From NCBI GenBank assembly GCA_963764805.1, contig CAVXUB010000003.1, positions 1 through 64,000 on the forward strand: a stretch of 64,000 bases of DNA, read 5' to 3'. The DNA comes from CAVXUB01 sp963764805. Its GTDB lineage: Bacteria > Actinomycetota > Acidimicrobiia > Acidimicrobiales > Bog-793. The translations under genes were made by a program, and so were the position numbers. The stretch's first letter is position 1. Each line of letters begins with the position of its first letter. The notes under the pieces were generated by a model. That model was not told the DNA's origin. It saw nothing but the letters and a program-made list of their open reading frames with translations, and did not search any database. Positions 42,829-52,454 of the stretch are shown here, piece after piece.

Positions 42829-43755
42829 ATGCCGTGGGAGCTGGAGGCTTTCGGTCGCTCTCTCGCCGGGGCAGCCCCGGCGACGGTGCGCGCCTACTCG
42901 AGCGACATGGCCGCGTTCGTCGACTGGGCGGGGCGGCTCGGCGCCGACGGCCCCGAAGACGTCGATCGGCTGACGCTCAGGCGCTACCTGGCGTACCTCA
43001 CCACTCGGCGCTACGAGCGGCGCACGATCGCCCGCCGGGCGGCCGCAGTCAGGCGCTACTTCGACTGGGCGCGCCGGCGCGGGCTGATCGCCGCGGACCC
43101 GGCGCGCCGTCTCTCGGCACCAGCGGGGGAGGGACGCCTGCCGAGGGTGCTGACGGACGACGAGATGGATGAGATCCTCGAACCCGTCAGGGCCGAGCCG
43201 GCGGCGGTGAGAGAGGAGGGCTCGCCTGGGCGACGGACCGACGGCGAGCTGGTGGCGCGGGCACTCGAGCTTCGTGACGACGCACTGCTGGAGCTCCTCT
43301 ACGGGAGCGGCCTTCGGGTTTCCGAGCTGTGCGGCCTCGACCTCGACGACGTCGACCTGGCGGCGGCGAACGTGACCGTCTGGGGCAAGGGGAGCAAGCA
43401 GCGCCGGGTACCGGCGAGCGCCGCATCCGTCCAAGCGCTGCGGGAATACCTGCAGCTCGGCCGTCCTGGCCTCGTCGCCGCGCACACCCCCGCCGGAGCG
43501 CTCCTCGTGAACCGCCGGGGCGGACGGATGGGGCCACGCGACGTGCGCCGGGTCCTCGACCGCCGTTCTCCTGTCCCCACCCATCCGCATGCGTTGCGCC
43601 ACACCTATGCCACCCGCCTCCTCGACGGAGGAGCCGACCTGAGGGTGGTCCAAGAGCTGCTCGGCCATGCCAACCTGCGTACCACCGAGATCTACACACA
43701 CGTCTCCAGGGACCGCCTCGTAGGCGTGTACGCCGAGACCCACCCGAGGGCCTGA
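42829..43755 (+). CDS. xerC: Tyrosine recombinase XerC/XerD type
   Basis: A recombinase that resolves chromosome dimers. The SAM-like N-terminal domain (LEAFGRSLAGAAPATVRAYSSDMAAFVDWA) is followed by the catalytic domain with Arg in YGSGLRVSELCGLDLDDVD, Lys in VWGKGSKQRRVP, HxLRH in HPHALRHTYATRLLDGGAD, and the His and Tyr of LGHANLRTTEIYTHVS. The 308-residue length and position before whiG and rpsB match the actinobacterial XerC order, but XerC and XerD cannot be separated without a comparison. ATG 42829. Confidence 0.88.
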   Translation: MPWELEAFGRSLAGAAPATVRAYSSDMAAFVDWAGRLGADGPEDVDRLTLRRYLAYLTTRRYERRTIARRAAAVRRYFDWARRRGLIAADPARRLSAPAGEGRLPRVLTDDEMDEILEPVRAEPAAVREEGSPGRRTDGELVARALELRDDALLELLYGSGLRVSELCGLDLDDVDLAAANVTVWGKGSKQRRVPASAASVQALREYLQLGRPGLVAAHTPAGALLVNRRGGRMGPRDVRRVLDRRSPVPTHPHALRHTYATRLLDGGADLRVVQELLGHANLRTTEIYTHVSRDRLVGVYAETHPRA

Positions 43756-43760
43756 AGACG

Positions 43761-44543
43761 GTGTCCGACGTAGACGTAGCCGGCTCCGAGGCCGTCAAGG
43801 AGCTCTGGACCGAGTACAAGCGGAGTGGCAGCCGTGACTCGCGAGACAAGCTGATCCTCCACTACTCGCCGATCGTGAAGTACGTGGCGGGACGGGTTGC
43901 CGCCGGCCTGCCGAGCACGGTGGATCAGGCGGATCTGGTCAGCTACGGGATCCTCGGGCTGATCGACGCCATCGAGAAGTTCGACCCCGACCGGGCGATC
44001 AAGTTCGAGACCTACGGCATCAGCCGGATCCGCGGCGCCATCCTCGACGAGCTCCGCTCGATCGACTGGGTGCCGCGGTCCGTGAGGGCAAAGGCGCGTG
44101 CCGCCGACAAGGCCTATGCGAAGCTCGAGCATCTTTACGGCCGCTCGCCGAGCGACGGCGAGCTGGCGAACGAGATGCAGGTCTCGCTCGGCGAGCTGCA
44201 CGAGCTCTTCCGGCAGACGTCCGTCGCCGGAGTGCTGCAGCTCGACGATGTCGTGTTCGGGCGGGGAGAGGGCGGGACTCTCGGCGAGCAGTTGGCCGAC
44301 CAGGCCGACGGCCCGATGGCCCTCCTCGAGATGGCCGAGACGAGGAAGATCCTCGCCGAGGCGATCGAGAACCTCGGCGAACGGGAGAAGACGGTCCTCA
44401 CCCTCTACTACTACGAGGGCCTGAACCTCGCCGAGATCGGGGACGTCCTCGGCGTGACCGAAAGCCGTGCCTGCCAGATCCACACCAAGGCGGTGTTGCA
44501 GCTGCGGCACCGCATGGCGCGGGCGATGCGGGAGCCGGCCTAG
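43761..44543 (+). CDS. whiG: Sigma-70 family factor, WhiG/FliA group
   Basis: A group 3 sigma factor. Region 2 is LILHYSPIVKYVAGRVAAGLPSTVDQADLVSYGILGLIDAIEKFDPDRAIKFETYGISRIRGAILDELRSIDWVPRSVR, region 3 includes YGRSPSDGELANEMQVSLGELHELF, and region 4 EKTVLTLYYYEGLNLAEIGDVLGVTESRACQIHTKAVLQLR. This is the WhiG/FliA pattern. It starts at GTG 43761, 5 bp after the xerC stop. No flagellar or spore gene is visible nearby, so its regulon is unknown. Absence of a known anti-sigma gene next to it fits streptomycete WhiG, whose partner is encoded elsewhere. Confidence 0.9.
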   Translation: MSDVDVAGSEAVKELWTEYKRSGSRDSRDKLILHYSPIVKYVAGRVAAGLPSTVDQADLVSYGILGLIDAIEKFDPDRAIKFETYGISRIRGAILDELRSIDWVPRSVRAKARAADKAYAKLEHLYGRSPSDGELANEMQVSLGELHELFRQTSVAGVLQLDDVVFGRGEGGTLGEQLADQADGPMALLEMAETRKILAEAIENLGEREKTVLTLYYYEGLNLAEIGDVLGVTESRACQIHTKAVLQLRHRMARAMREPA

Positions 44544-44705
44544 GCAGCTTGGATCCGCATCGGCTCGCCCCGAGCCCCTGACGGAGCCGGTGCCTGGAGG
44601 CCCTGACGGAGCCGCGCCTGCCGTCGACTACGCTGTGAGCGAGGTCCGAACGGGCCTCGGGACCCGAAGTGTCCCTCGATCATTCGGTCGGGCCTTACCC
44701 ACGGT

Positions 44706-44722
44706 CGCCTCCTGACGAGGCG
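44706..44722 (+). promoter_or_regulatory. Short hairpin in the rpsB leader
   Basis: CGCCTC-CTGAC-GAGGCG is a perfect 6-bp stem with a 5-nt loop, ending about 35 bp before the rpsB GTG. The leader (44544-44757) also holds two copies of CCCTGACGGAGCCG. Ribosomal protein S2 controls its own leader in some bacteria; that use is only a possibility here. Confidence 0.35.
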
Positions 44723-44757
44723 TTGCGCCCGGTGCCGAGCAACCGTCGGGAGGAAAA

Positions 44758-45543
44758 GTGGCAGTAGTCACCATGAAGCAGCTTCTCGAGGCCGGTGTCC
44801 ATTTCGGGCACCAGACCCGGCGCTGGAACCCGAAGATGAAGCGGTTCATCTTCGGCGAGCGCAACGGGATCTACATCATCGACCTCAACAAGACGCTCGC
44901 CCAGATCGACGTCGCATATGCCTACGTGCGCGACATCGTGGCCAGAGGCGGCGTGATCCTCTTCGTAGGGACCAAGAAGCAGACCCAGGACCCGGTGGCG
45001 GAGTTCGCCCGTGCCTGCGGGATGCCGTACGTCAACGAGCGCTGGCTCGGCGGCATGCTGACCAACTTCCAGACCATCGCCGGGCGCGTGCGCAAGCTGG
45101 CCGAGCTGGAGAACGCAAGGCAAGCGGGTGACTTCGGTGCCATGCCGAAGAAGGAGGCGCTGATCCTCAGCCGCGAGCTCGAGAAGCTGCAGCGGAACCT
45201 CGGCGGCATCCGCCAGATGAACCGGCTGCCGGATGCCATCTTCGTCATCGACACGAAGAAGGAGCACATCGCCGTGACCGAGGCGAACAAGCTCGGTCTC
45301 CCCGTCATCGCGGTCGTCGACACCAACTGCGATCCCGACGTGATCGACTTCGTGATCCCCGGCAACGACGACGCAATCCGCGCCGGCAGCTTGATGTGCA
45401 GGATCATCGCCGACGCGGTGACCGAGGGCCGCTACATCTCGCATCGCCGGTCCGAGATGGGACTGACGGCACCGCCGCCGTCTCGTACCGAGCCGCAGCG
45501 GATGGCGGTAGCCGCTGCCGGCACCACGACATCGGAGGCTTGA
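44758..45543 (+). CDS. rpsB: 30S ribosomal protein S2
   Basis: The protein binds the 30S head-platform junction. VTMKQLLEAGVHFGHQTRRWNPKMKRFIFGERNGIYIIDLNKTL, ERWLGGMLTNFQTI and PDAIFVIDTKKEHIAVTEANKLGLPVIAVVDTNCDPDVIDFVIPGNDDAIR are all present. It is 261 residues. GTG 44758 follows GGGAGGAAAA. It leads rpsB-tsf-pyrH-frr, the standard bacterial order. Confidence 0.97.
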   Translation: MAVVTMKQLLEAGVHFGHQTRRWNPKMKRFIFGERNGIYIIDLNKTLAQIDVAYAYVRDIVARGGVILFVGTKKQTQDPVAEFARACGMPYVNERWLGGMLTNFQTIAGRVRKLAELENARQAGDFGAMPKKEALILSRELEKLQRNLGGIRQMNRLPDAIFVIDTKKEHIAVTEANKLGLPVIAVVDTNCDPDVIDFVIPGNDDAIRAGSLMCRIIADAVTEGRYISHRRSEMGLTAPPPSRTEPQRMAVAAAGTTTSEA

Positions 45544-45548
45544 GGCAA

Positions 45549-46352
45549 GTGGCAGAGATCTCTGCAAAGGACATTGCCGCGCTCCGGCAGGCGACCGGGG
45601 CCGGCATCCTCGACTGCCGCAAGGCGTTGCAGGAAAACGGTGGCGACATCGAGCTCGCCAAGCAGTGGCTGCGCGAGCAGGGGCTGGTCAGCGCGGGCAA
45701 ACGCGGGGAGCGGGAGAACAGCGAGGGCGCTGTCTCGGTGGTCGTCGTCGGTGACGGCACGGCGTGCGGGGCGATCGTCGAGCTGAAGTGCGAGACGGAT
45801 TTCGTGGCCAAGTCGGCCGACTTCGTGGCCCTCGTCGACAAGCTGGCGAACGCCGTTGCCAGCGACGGCGAGGAGGCGCTTGCCGCCCATGACGCCGAGG
45901 TGGACGAGCTGAAGGTGACCTTGAAGGAGAACATCGCCGTAGGGCGGGTGCATCGTTTCGTGGCGGGGGAGGGTTCGGTGCTCGAGAGCTACCTGCACCT
46001 CCAAGCCGAGCGGGGCAAGAACGCCGTGCTGATCGAGGTGTCGGGCGGCGAGCGGGAGCTGGCGCACGACGTTGCCGTCCACATCGCCTTCGCCCGCCCG
46101 GAGTACCTGAGCCGGGAGGACGTGCCGTCCGACCTGGTCGAGTCCGAGCGCAAGACGATCGAGACGCTGTCGCGCAACGAGGGCAAGCCCGAGGCCGCGC
46201 TGGAGAAGATCATCGAGTCGCGCCTCGGCGGCTGGTTCAAGGAGCGCTGCCTCCTCGAGCAGGCATATGTTCGCGACGACAAGAAGTCGATCGCCGACCT
46301 GCTCGGCGGCGCCCGCATCGTGCGCTACGCGCAGGTCGAGATCGGGGCCTGA
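45549..46352 (+). CDS. tsf: Elongation factor Ts
   Basis: EF-Ts exchanges GDP for GTP on EF-Tu. It opens VAEISAKDIAALRQATGAGILDCRKALQENGGDIELAKQWLREQG, has CETDFVAKSADFVALVDKLA, and ends in the dimerisation and coiled-coil region with RDDKKSIADLL. GTG 45549 was picked by family alignment; it is 6 bp after the rpsB stop. Length 267 residues. Confidence 0.96.
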   Translation: MAEISAKDIAALRQATGAGILDCRKALQENGGDIELAKQWLREQGLVSAGKRGERENSEGAVSVVVVGDGTACGAIVELKCETDFVAKSADFVALVDKLANAVASDGEEALAAHDAEVDELKVTLKENIAVGRVHRFVAGEGSVLESYLHLQAERGKNAVLIEVSGGERELAHDVAVHIAFARPEYLSREDVPSDLVESERKTIETLSRNEGKPEAALEKIIESRLGGWFKERCLLEQAYVRDDKKSIADLLGGARIVRYAQVEIGA

Positions 46353-46380
46353 GGGCCCCGCCGAGACCGGGGCTGAGCAC

Positions 46381-47127
46381 ATGGACGAGGGAGCCACGAG
46401 AGGTGTCAAAGGACTGCGCTGGCGCAGGGTGGTCCTCAAGCTGTCTGGCGAGGCTCTGGCCAGCTCCGCTTCCGACGAGACGATCGACGCCTCGACCGTC
46501 GGGCGGCTCGCCAAGGAGATAGCCACCTCTGTCGACGAGCTCGGTGTCCAGCTGGCGATAGTCGTCGGCGGAGGGAACATCTGGCGCGGCACGACGGGCG
46601 CCGGTGAGGGGATGGACCGGGCGACGTCCGACACGATGGGGATGCTCGGCACGATCATCAACGCGCTCGCCCTGCAGGACGCCATCGAGCGCGAGGGCCA
46701 GCCGACCCGGGTCCTCACGGCGATCCAGATGGCGCAGGTGGCGGAGCCGTACATCCGCCGGCGTGCCATCCGCCACCTGGAGAAGGGCCGCGTCGTGATC
46801 TTCGCCGCCGGCATGGGCGCGCCCTACTTCACCACCGACACGCCTGCTGCCCTGCGGGCGGCCGAGATCGAGGCTCAGGCGATCCTGAAGGGGACCCATT
46901 CAGGTGTTGACGGCGTCTACAGCGCCGATCCGAAGCTCTTCCCGGAGGCGACCCGCTACGACGAGGTGTCGTTCATGGATGTCGTGTCGCGCGACCTGCG
47001 GGTGATGGATCTCACCGCCATCACCTTCTGCAAGGACAACAACATCCCGATCCTGGTGTTCGACCTGATGCGGCCGGGAAACATCCGGAGCGCCCTTGGT
47101 GGCGAGATCGGTACGCTGATCCGGTGA
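46381..47127 (+). CDS. pyrH: UMP kinase
   Basis: PyrH phosphorylates UMP. The amino-acid-kinase fold opens RWRRVVLKLSGEALASS, with AIVVGGGNIWRGTTGAGEGMDRATSDTMGMLGTIINALALQDAIE for the nucleotide site and VIFAAGMGAPYFTTDTPAALRAAEIEAQAILKGTHSGVDGVYSADP. ATG 46381 is MDEGATRGVKGLRWRRV; the 14-residue lead is slightly longer than in some relatives. It overlaps frr by 4 bp. Confidence 0.96.
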   Translation: MDEGATRGVKGLRWRRVVLKLSGEALASSASDETIDASTVGRLAKEIATSVDELGVQLAIVVGGGNIWRGTTGAGEGMDRATSDTMGMLGTIINALALQDAIEREGQPTRVLTAIQMAQVAEPYIRRRAIRHLEKGRVVIFAAGMGAPYFTTDTPAALRAAEIEAQAILKGTHSGVDGVYSADPKLFPEATRYDEVSFMDVVSRDLRVMDLTAITFCKDNNIPILVFDLMRPGNIRSALGGEIGTLIR

Positions 47128-47696
47128 CCGACGAATCCCTCATCGAGGCGGCGCTCGGCGAGTGCCGTGATCGGATGGCCAAGGCTGTCGAGCACACCAA
47201 GAACGATTTCGCCGGGGTCCGGACGGGCCGGGCGGCCCCCGGGCTGATAGAGAAACTGAAGGTTGAGTACTACGGCACGGAGGTGCCGCTCCAGCAGATC
47301 GCCGGCTTCTCGGTGCCCGAGGCGCGGGTGCTCGTCGTGAGCCCTTATGACAAGCAGGCCCTGAAGTCGATCGAGAAGGCGATCCAGCAGTCCGACTTGG
47401 GTATCAACCCCTCCAACGACGGCGTGGTGATCCGGTTGATCTTCCCGCAGCTGAACGAGGAGCGACGCAAGGAGCTCGTGAGGATGGTACGGCACAAGGC
47501 GGAGGAAGGGCGGGTTGCGGTCAGGAACATCCGTCGTGCCACGCGCCACGAGCTGGAGTCGTGGGAGAAGGACGGCGACATCTCTTCGGACGATCTCGAG
47601 CGCGCCGAGAAGGAGCTCGAGAAGCTGACCCACGAGCTCGTCGGCGAGATCGACAAGCTCGTGACCCACAAGGAGCAGGAACTGCTCGAAGTCTGA
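47124..47696 (+). CDS. frr: Ribosome recycling factor
   Basis: RRF splits the post-termination ribosome with EF-G. AVEHTKNDFAGVRTGRAAPGLIEKLKVEYYGTEVPLQQIAGFSVPEARVLVVSPYDKQALKSIEKAIQQSDLGINPSNDG and RIPQL-like IFPQLNEERRKELVRMVRHKAEEGRVAVRNIRRATRHELE are diagnostic. The 190-residue protein begins at GTG 47124 overlapping pyrH. It is followed by cdsA. Confidence 0.97.
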   Translation: MTDESLIEAALGECRDRMAKAVEHTKNDFAGVRTGRAAPGLIEKLKVEYYGTEVPLQQIAGFSVPEARVLVVSPYDKQALKSIEKAIQQSDLGINPSNDGVVIRLIFPQLNEERRKELVRMVRHKAEEGRVAVRNIRRATRHELESWEKDGDISSDDLERAEKELEKLTHELVGEIDKLVTHKEQELLEV

Positions 47697-47758
47697 CCGA
47701 GCGGTTTCGGGCACGAGATCGGTGCCCGCCGCCGGGCACCCCCCGAACGGGAGGCATC

Positions 47759-49820
47759 GTGAACGAGGCAGCGCATTGGCCGGACCCAGCCGTGGCGGAG
47801 CGTCGAGAGGCGCCGACCGAACGGGTGCGGATCGCCGGCGTCGAGGCGGCCGTTGCCGCCGGTCTCACAGTTCACGTGCCGGAGGTGCCGGCGAACGGGG
47901 ACGGGACGGACAGGACGGATGGCGGGAGCCCGGGGGAGAACGGCCGGGACGCCGTGGAGAACGGTCCCGGCGGGCGGTCGCCGGACGAGGTCACGGAGGA
48001 CTCCTCCTCACCTGCGAATCCACCCGCAAACCGGAGTGCGGACGAGTTGCTGGCTGACGCCCTCGCTCACGAGCGGGCCGAGTCGTCGCCTGCTGAAGTG
48101 GCGGCACCTGCCGCGAGCAACGGTCAAAGGTTTCCGAACCCCGCTGACGCCTCGGCAGTCCCACCTGACCGTCCTCACGGCTCGGCCGGGACTGAGACCG
48201 AGCTCGTTCTCCCGCACTGGTCCGACCCGCCCACAGGGCAGGTGCCGCGCGTCCTGCTCGATCCCGAGGACGAGATGCACGGGCACTCCGGCGACGCTCC
48301 CGCCGTGCGGGGGCCGGTATGGCGCGAGCACCGCGACGACTGGGCGGACGAGCCCGACATGTCGCATCTCGCCGACGACGATTCGGTGATCGAGTCCGGC
48401 GGCGGACACGTCGACGACGAGGATCCGTTCGACTTCGACTTCGACTTCGACGCGCCTCCTGCCCGCCGCGGTCGGGTGGCATCCGGGTCGGGCAACGGCG
48501 CCTCACCGCGTCGGGGACCTGCCCCGTCGTCGGCGGCCGATCACGAAGGGGTCGGGGAGGACCAGGCGTGGGCGGTTTGGGCAGCGACCGCTTCAGCCGA
48601 GACGGTCAGGCATCAACAAGGCAAGGACGCCGACGAGGGTCCTGCGGAAGGCGGCAGCCGGCCGAGGAGGTCCCGCCGAGGCCCCCTCTCGATATCGCAG
48701 CTGCTCCCCGCGCCGGGCGGTGGAACAGGTCGTCACAGCCGCAGCGGCCGCACTCACCCCGCGCATGCTGCGCATGCCGGGGGTGCCGCCGCCGCCGGTG
48801 CTGTCGCTGCCGGGGGTGCGGCCTCGGCCGGCGCTGCCGCTGCGGATGAAGGACCCGCCGCCGATCTGGCGCTCTTCGAAGCCACATCGCCCTCGCACTC
48901 GACTGGCGGCAAGTCACGCGCTCGTCGCACCACCCCCTTGCTGTTGCCTGCGGCCGTTCGCTCGGATTCAGCGCCGACGGCGACGTCCGCCAGGTCGAGG
49001 ACGGGACGGAACATCGGGCTGGCCACGGCGGTCGGTGTCGGTCTCGGTGCCGTGGCCGCCGCCGCCTTCCTGGCGGGAAGCGTCACGACCCTTGCCCTCT
49101 GCATGGTCGTGCTGACGGCTTGTACCGCCGAGGGTTACGCGGCACTGCGCAAGGTGGGCTACCAGCCCGCCGCCTTGATCGGCATCCTCGCCGCGCCGGC
49201 CGCCTCGCTTGCCGGCTACCTGAAGGGCGGCGAGGGCGTGGCAGTGGTGATGGCGGCAGCCGTCGTCGCCACATTCGTCTGGTTCGTCGCCGGGGTGTTG
49301 AAGGACGATCCCGTCGCCAACATCGGCGCCACGTTGTTCGTCCTCGGTTGGGTGGGCGTGCTCGGGTCGTTCACGGGCCTGCTGCTGGCCCCCGCTGACC
49401 TTCCGCCACGGGCACGGCGTGGCAATCGTCTTCGCCGCCGTGCTCGGCGCAGTCCTCTACGACACCGGCGGGCTGCTCGTCGGCAGCCTGATCGGCCGGC
49501 ACAAGCTCGCCCCGAGGGTGAGCCCGAACAAGACGTGGGAGGGCCTGATCGGCGGCATGGCGGTGGCGATCGGCACCTGCGTCGCAGTCGGCATCCTGCT
49601 TCCGCCGTGGACGATCGGCCGTGGCATTGCCCTCGGGCTCGTCGTGGCGTTCTTCGCCCCCCTCGGCGACCTCGCCGAATCACTGACGAAACGCTCGCTC
49701 GGCCTGAAGGACATGGGTTCGCTGTTGCCGGCGCACGGCGGGTTGCTGGATCGTTTCGATGCGATCCTCTTCGTCCTGCCCGCGGTCTACGTCCTCGTGC
49801 GGGCGCTGCACATCACGTGA
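47759..49820 (+). CDS. cdsA: Phosphatidate cytidylyltransferase with a very long disordered N-terminus; one-base frame break
   Basis: CdsA makes CDP-diacylglycerol, the precursor of phospholipids, in the inner membrane. From GTG 47759, about 420 residues are low-complexity and rich in Asp, Gly, Ser, Pro and Ala, with acidic (HVDDEDPFDFDFDFDAPP) and Arg stretches; no fold is recognised there. The enzyme begins near GRNIGLATAVGVGLGAVAAAAFLAG, with several transmembrane helices. A break in the ccccc run near 49389-49393, explained by one extra base, leads to HGVAIVFAAVLGAVLYDTGGLLVGSLIGRHKLAPRVSPNKTWEGLIGGM and SLGLKDMGSLLPAHGGLLDRFDAILF, the family signature. The 2062-nt span fits one insertion. 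The stop overlaps dxr. Confidence 0.9.
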
Positions 49821-51061
49821 GCGAACAGGCGGCGGCTGCGGCTGCCACGCAGCGCCGTGTGAGCATCGTCGGTTCGACCGGGTCGATCGGCCGGCAGGCC
49901 ATCGACGTCGTCCGTACGGACCCGGAGAGCTTCCAGGTTGTAGCGCTCGGCGCCAACCGGTCCGTCGAGACCCTCGCCGCTCAGGCCTGCTCGCTCGATC
50001 CCCCGCCGCAGGTGGTCGCCATCGCCGAGAAGGGCCTCGGCGGACGGCTGGCCGAACTGGTGCCGGCCGCGGTCGAGGTGCTGGAGGGACCGGAGGCGCT
50101 CGCCGAGGTCGCTCGGATCGGGGACGTCGTTCTGAACGCGGTCGTCGGTTTCGCCGGGCTTCCGGTGACCCTGGCCGCGCTCTCGACGGGACGTCGCCTT
50201 GCCCTCGCCAACAAGGAGTCGCTCATCGCCGGAGCCCCGGTGGTGCAAGCGCGTCGAGCGACTCCCGGCTGCGAGCTGGTGCCGGTCGACTCCGAGCACG
50301 GTGCCATCCATCAGTGCCTCGGACCTCAATCGGTGGCCGAGATCAACGCCGGCGTCGCCTCCGGACGGGGTCCCGGGGTTCCCTCGACGGTGGCGAGGTT
50401 GGTGGTGACCGCCAGCGGGGGACCCTTCCGTGGCAGGAGCCTGGCGGAGCTGGAGCAGGTGACCGTCGACGACGCGCTCGCGCACCCGACGTGGCGGATG
50501 GGCCCGAAGATCACCGTCGACTCCTCGACGTTGATGAACAAGGGCCTCGAGGTGATCGAGGCGCACGAGCTGTTCGGGGTGCCCTACGAGGCGATCGAGG
50601 TGCTGGTGCACCCTCAGTCGATCGTGCACTCGATGGTCGAGTTCGGTGACGGGTCGACGATCGCCCAGCTCTCGTTCCCCGACATGCGGTTGCCGATCGG
50701 CTACGCCCTCTCCTACCCGGACCGGCTCACGGCCCCGTTCGGGCGCCTCGACTGGTCGCAGGTAAGCCGGCTCGAGTTCGAGGCCCCCGACCTGGCGGTC
50801 TTCAGGTGCCTCCGCCTCGCATTCGAGGCGGGCAGGGCGGGCGGTGGTGCGCCGGCGTGGCTGAACGCCGCCAACGAGGTCGCCGTCGCCGCGTTCCTGG
50901 AGGGCCGCCTTCCGTGGTTGGCAATAGCGGACGTGGTTTCCGAGACGTTGGACGCGCACGACGGGATGGCGATCAAGGACGTCGAGGACGTGCTCGGCGC
51001 AGACGCGGCGGCGCGGGCCAAGGCTTACGAGGTTCTCGCACGGCTGGGTCGGTCGGGGTGA
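49817..51061 (+). CDS. dxr: 1-deoxy-D-xylulose 5-phosphate reductoisomerase
   Basis: Dxr (IspC) makes 2-C-methylerythritol 4-phosphate in the MEP isoprenoid pathway, using NADPH and a divalent metal. VSIVGSTGSIGRQAIDVV is the NADPH motif near residue 20; ALANKESLIAGAPVV and VPVDSEHGAIHQCL hold metal and substrate contacts; VTASGGPFRG and THPTWRMGPKITVDSSTLMNKGLEVIEAHELF are classic blocks. At 414 residues it is complete. GTG 49817 overlaps the cdsA stop. The apparent 1166-codon frame that covers both cdsA and dxr results from the cdsA frame break, not a fusion. Confidence 0.96.
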   Translation: MSEQAAAAAATQRRVSIVGSTGSIGRQAIDVVRTDPESFQVVALGANRSVETLAAQACSLDPPPQVVAIAEKGLGGRLAELVPAAVEVLEGPEALAEVARIGDVVLNAVVGFAGLPVTLAALSTGRRLALANKESLIAGAPVVQARRATPGCELVPVDSEHGAIHQCLGPQSVAEINAGVASGRGPGVPSTVARLVVTASGGPFRGRSLAELEQVTVDDALAHPTWRMGPKITVDSSTLMNKGLEVIEAHELFGVPYEAIEVLVHPQSIVHSMVEFGDGSTIAQLSFPDMRLPIGYALSYPDRLTAPFGRLDWSQVSRLEFEAPDLAVFRCLRLAFEAGRAGGGAPAWLNAANEVAVAAFLEGRLPWLAIADVVSETLDAHDGMAIKDVEDVLGADAAARAKAYEVLARLGRSG

Positions 51062-52434
51062 CTCAGAGCAGCACGAGCAACACGGCGGACGAGGAGGACA
51101 GCAGCCCGGAGCGCCCTGGTTCCCGTTACGGGGGGACCCGGCCGCCCAGCGCGCAGGGCAGCCAGAGGAGCGACCTGTTGCGGCTGCTCGCCACAGTCGC
51201 GGCAGTCGTCCTCGTGGCGGCATTGCTGCACGGGTTGCAGGTGGTGGTGATCGTCGCCGCCCTGGTGGCGATGATCATGGTGCACGAGCTCGGCCACTTC
51301 GTCACCGCGAAACGTGCCGGGATGAAGGTCACCGAGTACTTCCTCGGCTTCGGGCCCCGGGTCTGGTCGATCCGCAAGGGCGAGACCGCTTACGGGATCA
51401 AGGCCATCCCGGCGGGGGGCTACGTGAGGATCCTCGGGATGACCTCCGCAGAGGAGGTCGACCCGGGCGACGAGGCGCGCACGTACCGGCAGGCGTCGTT
51501 CCCCCGTCGCATGAGCGTGGCGGTGGCGGGGTCGGTGATGCACTTCGTGATGGCCTACCTCTTGCTGTTCGGCCTCGCCGTCCTCATCGGGCTGCCGACC
51601 AGCACGACGCTCGACCAGGTGAGCGGCGTGCTGCAGCTCTCGACGGGCCCGAGCCCCGCCTCCCGCGCCGGATTCCGGTCAGGCGACGTGCTCGTCTCCG
51701 TAGATGGGCACAAGTGGAGCGATCCGACTGGTTTCGACGATTTCATCGGCGATCATCCAGGCGTTCCGCTTGCGATCGTCGTGCGGCGGGGGAGCAGGTT
51801 GGTCACGCTGCATGCGACGCCCGCCGACGGGCGCAAGGTCCGCGTCGTCGAGAACGGGCAGTCCGTGGCAGCACGCCCCTCGACGACCAAAGCGTCCCAA
51901 TCGGGATTCCTCGGCGTCGAGCAGGTGGGGGTCCCCGTGCTGCAGACCATCAACCCGCTGACAGCCGTCTGGCGCTCGGGGGCATTGGTCGGGACGTACA
52001 CGCGCGAGACGGTTGGCAGCTTCGCTTCGGCCTTCTCCTTGTCCGGGCTGTCCTCTCTCGCCCACGACGTGGCGACCTCCGGCAAGAGCCAGTCGGCGGC
52101 GCAGACGGCGCAGGAGAACTCGACCCGTCCGGTCTCGATAGTCGGCGTCGTCGAGGTGGCGTCGAATCAGAGCGCAGCTACGGTGGTTCTGCTGCTGGCC
52201 GTGGTCAACATCTTCCTCGGGATGGCCAACATGTTCCCGATGCTCCCTCTCGACGGCGGTCACGTCCTGATCGCGGTGTACGAGCGGATCCGGTCGAGGC
52301 GTGGAAGGCGCTACATCGCCGATGTCTCGAAGTTGATGCCCGTGGCGTACGCGATGCTCGCCTTCATCGTGGTGCTGGGGCTCAGCTTGCTGTACCTCGA
52401 CATCGTGCGCCCCGTTCACCTCCCCGGCGGCTGA
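51058..52434 (+). CDS. rseP: Site-2 protease, RIP zinc metalloprotease
   Basis: An intramembrane zinc protease that cleaves membrane-bound regulators such as anti-sigma factors. MVHELGHFVTAKRAG (HELGH near residue 75) and MFPMLPLDGGHVLIAVYERI (LDGG near 392) are the two active-site motifs. A PDZ domain lies between (SPASRAGFRSGDVLVSVDGHKW). Four hydrophobic segments are seen. GTG 51058 overlaps dxr by 4 bp. The order cdsA-dxr-rseP-ispG is widely conserved; here helD (opposite strand) lies between rseP and ispG. Confidence 0.95.
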   Translation: MTQSSTSNTADEEDSSPERPGSRYGGTRPPSAQGSQRSDLLRLLATVAAVVLVAALLHGLQVVVIVAALVAMIMVHELGHFVTAKRAGMKVTEYFLGFGPRVWSIRKGETAYGIKAIPAGGYVRILGMTSAEEVDPGDEARTYRQASFPRRMSVAVAGSVMHFVMAYLLLFGLAVLIGLPTSTTLDQVSGVLQLSTGPSPASRAGFRSGDVLVSVDGHKWSDPTGFDDFIGDHPGVPLAIVVRRGSRLVTLHATPADGRKVRVVENGQSVAARPSTTKASQSGFLGVEQVGVPVLQTINPLTAVWRSGALVGTYTRETVGSFASAFSLSGLSSLAHDVATSGKSQSAAQTAQENSTRPVSIVGVVEVASNQSAATVVLLLAVVNIFLGMANMFPMLPLDGGHVLIAVYERIRSRRGRRYIADVSKLMPVAYAMLAFIVVLGLSLLYLDIVRPVHLPGG

Positions 52435-52454
52435 CGCAGACCGGCTCCGTGCGC

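Noticed and set aside
47561..51061. A 1166-codon plus-strand frame suggesting a CdsA-Dxr fusion
   Set aside because: The middle part (after about 49390) is out of frame with cdsA; the true cdsA end and the dxr GTG overlap as GTGA, and the frame joins only because of a one-base change.
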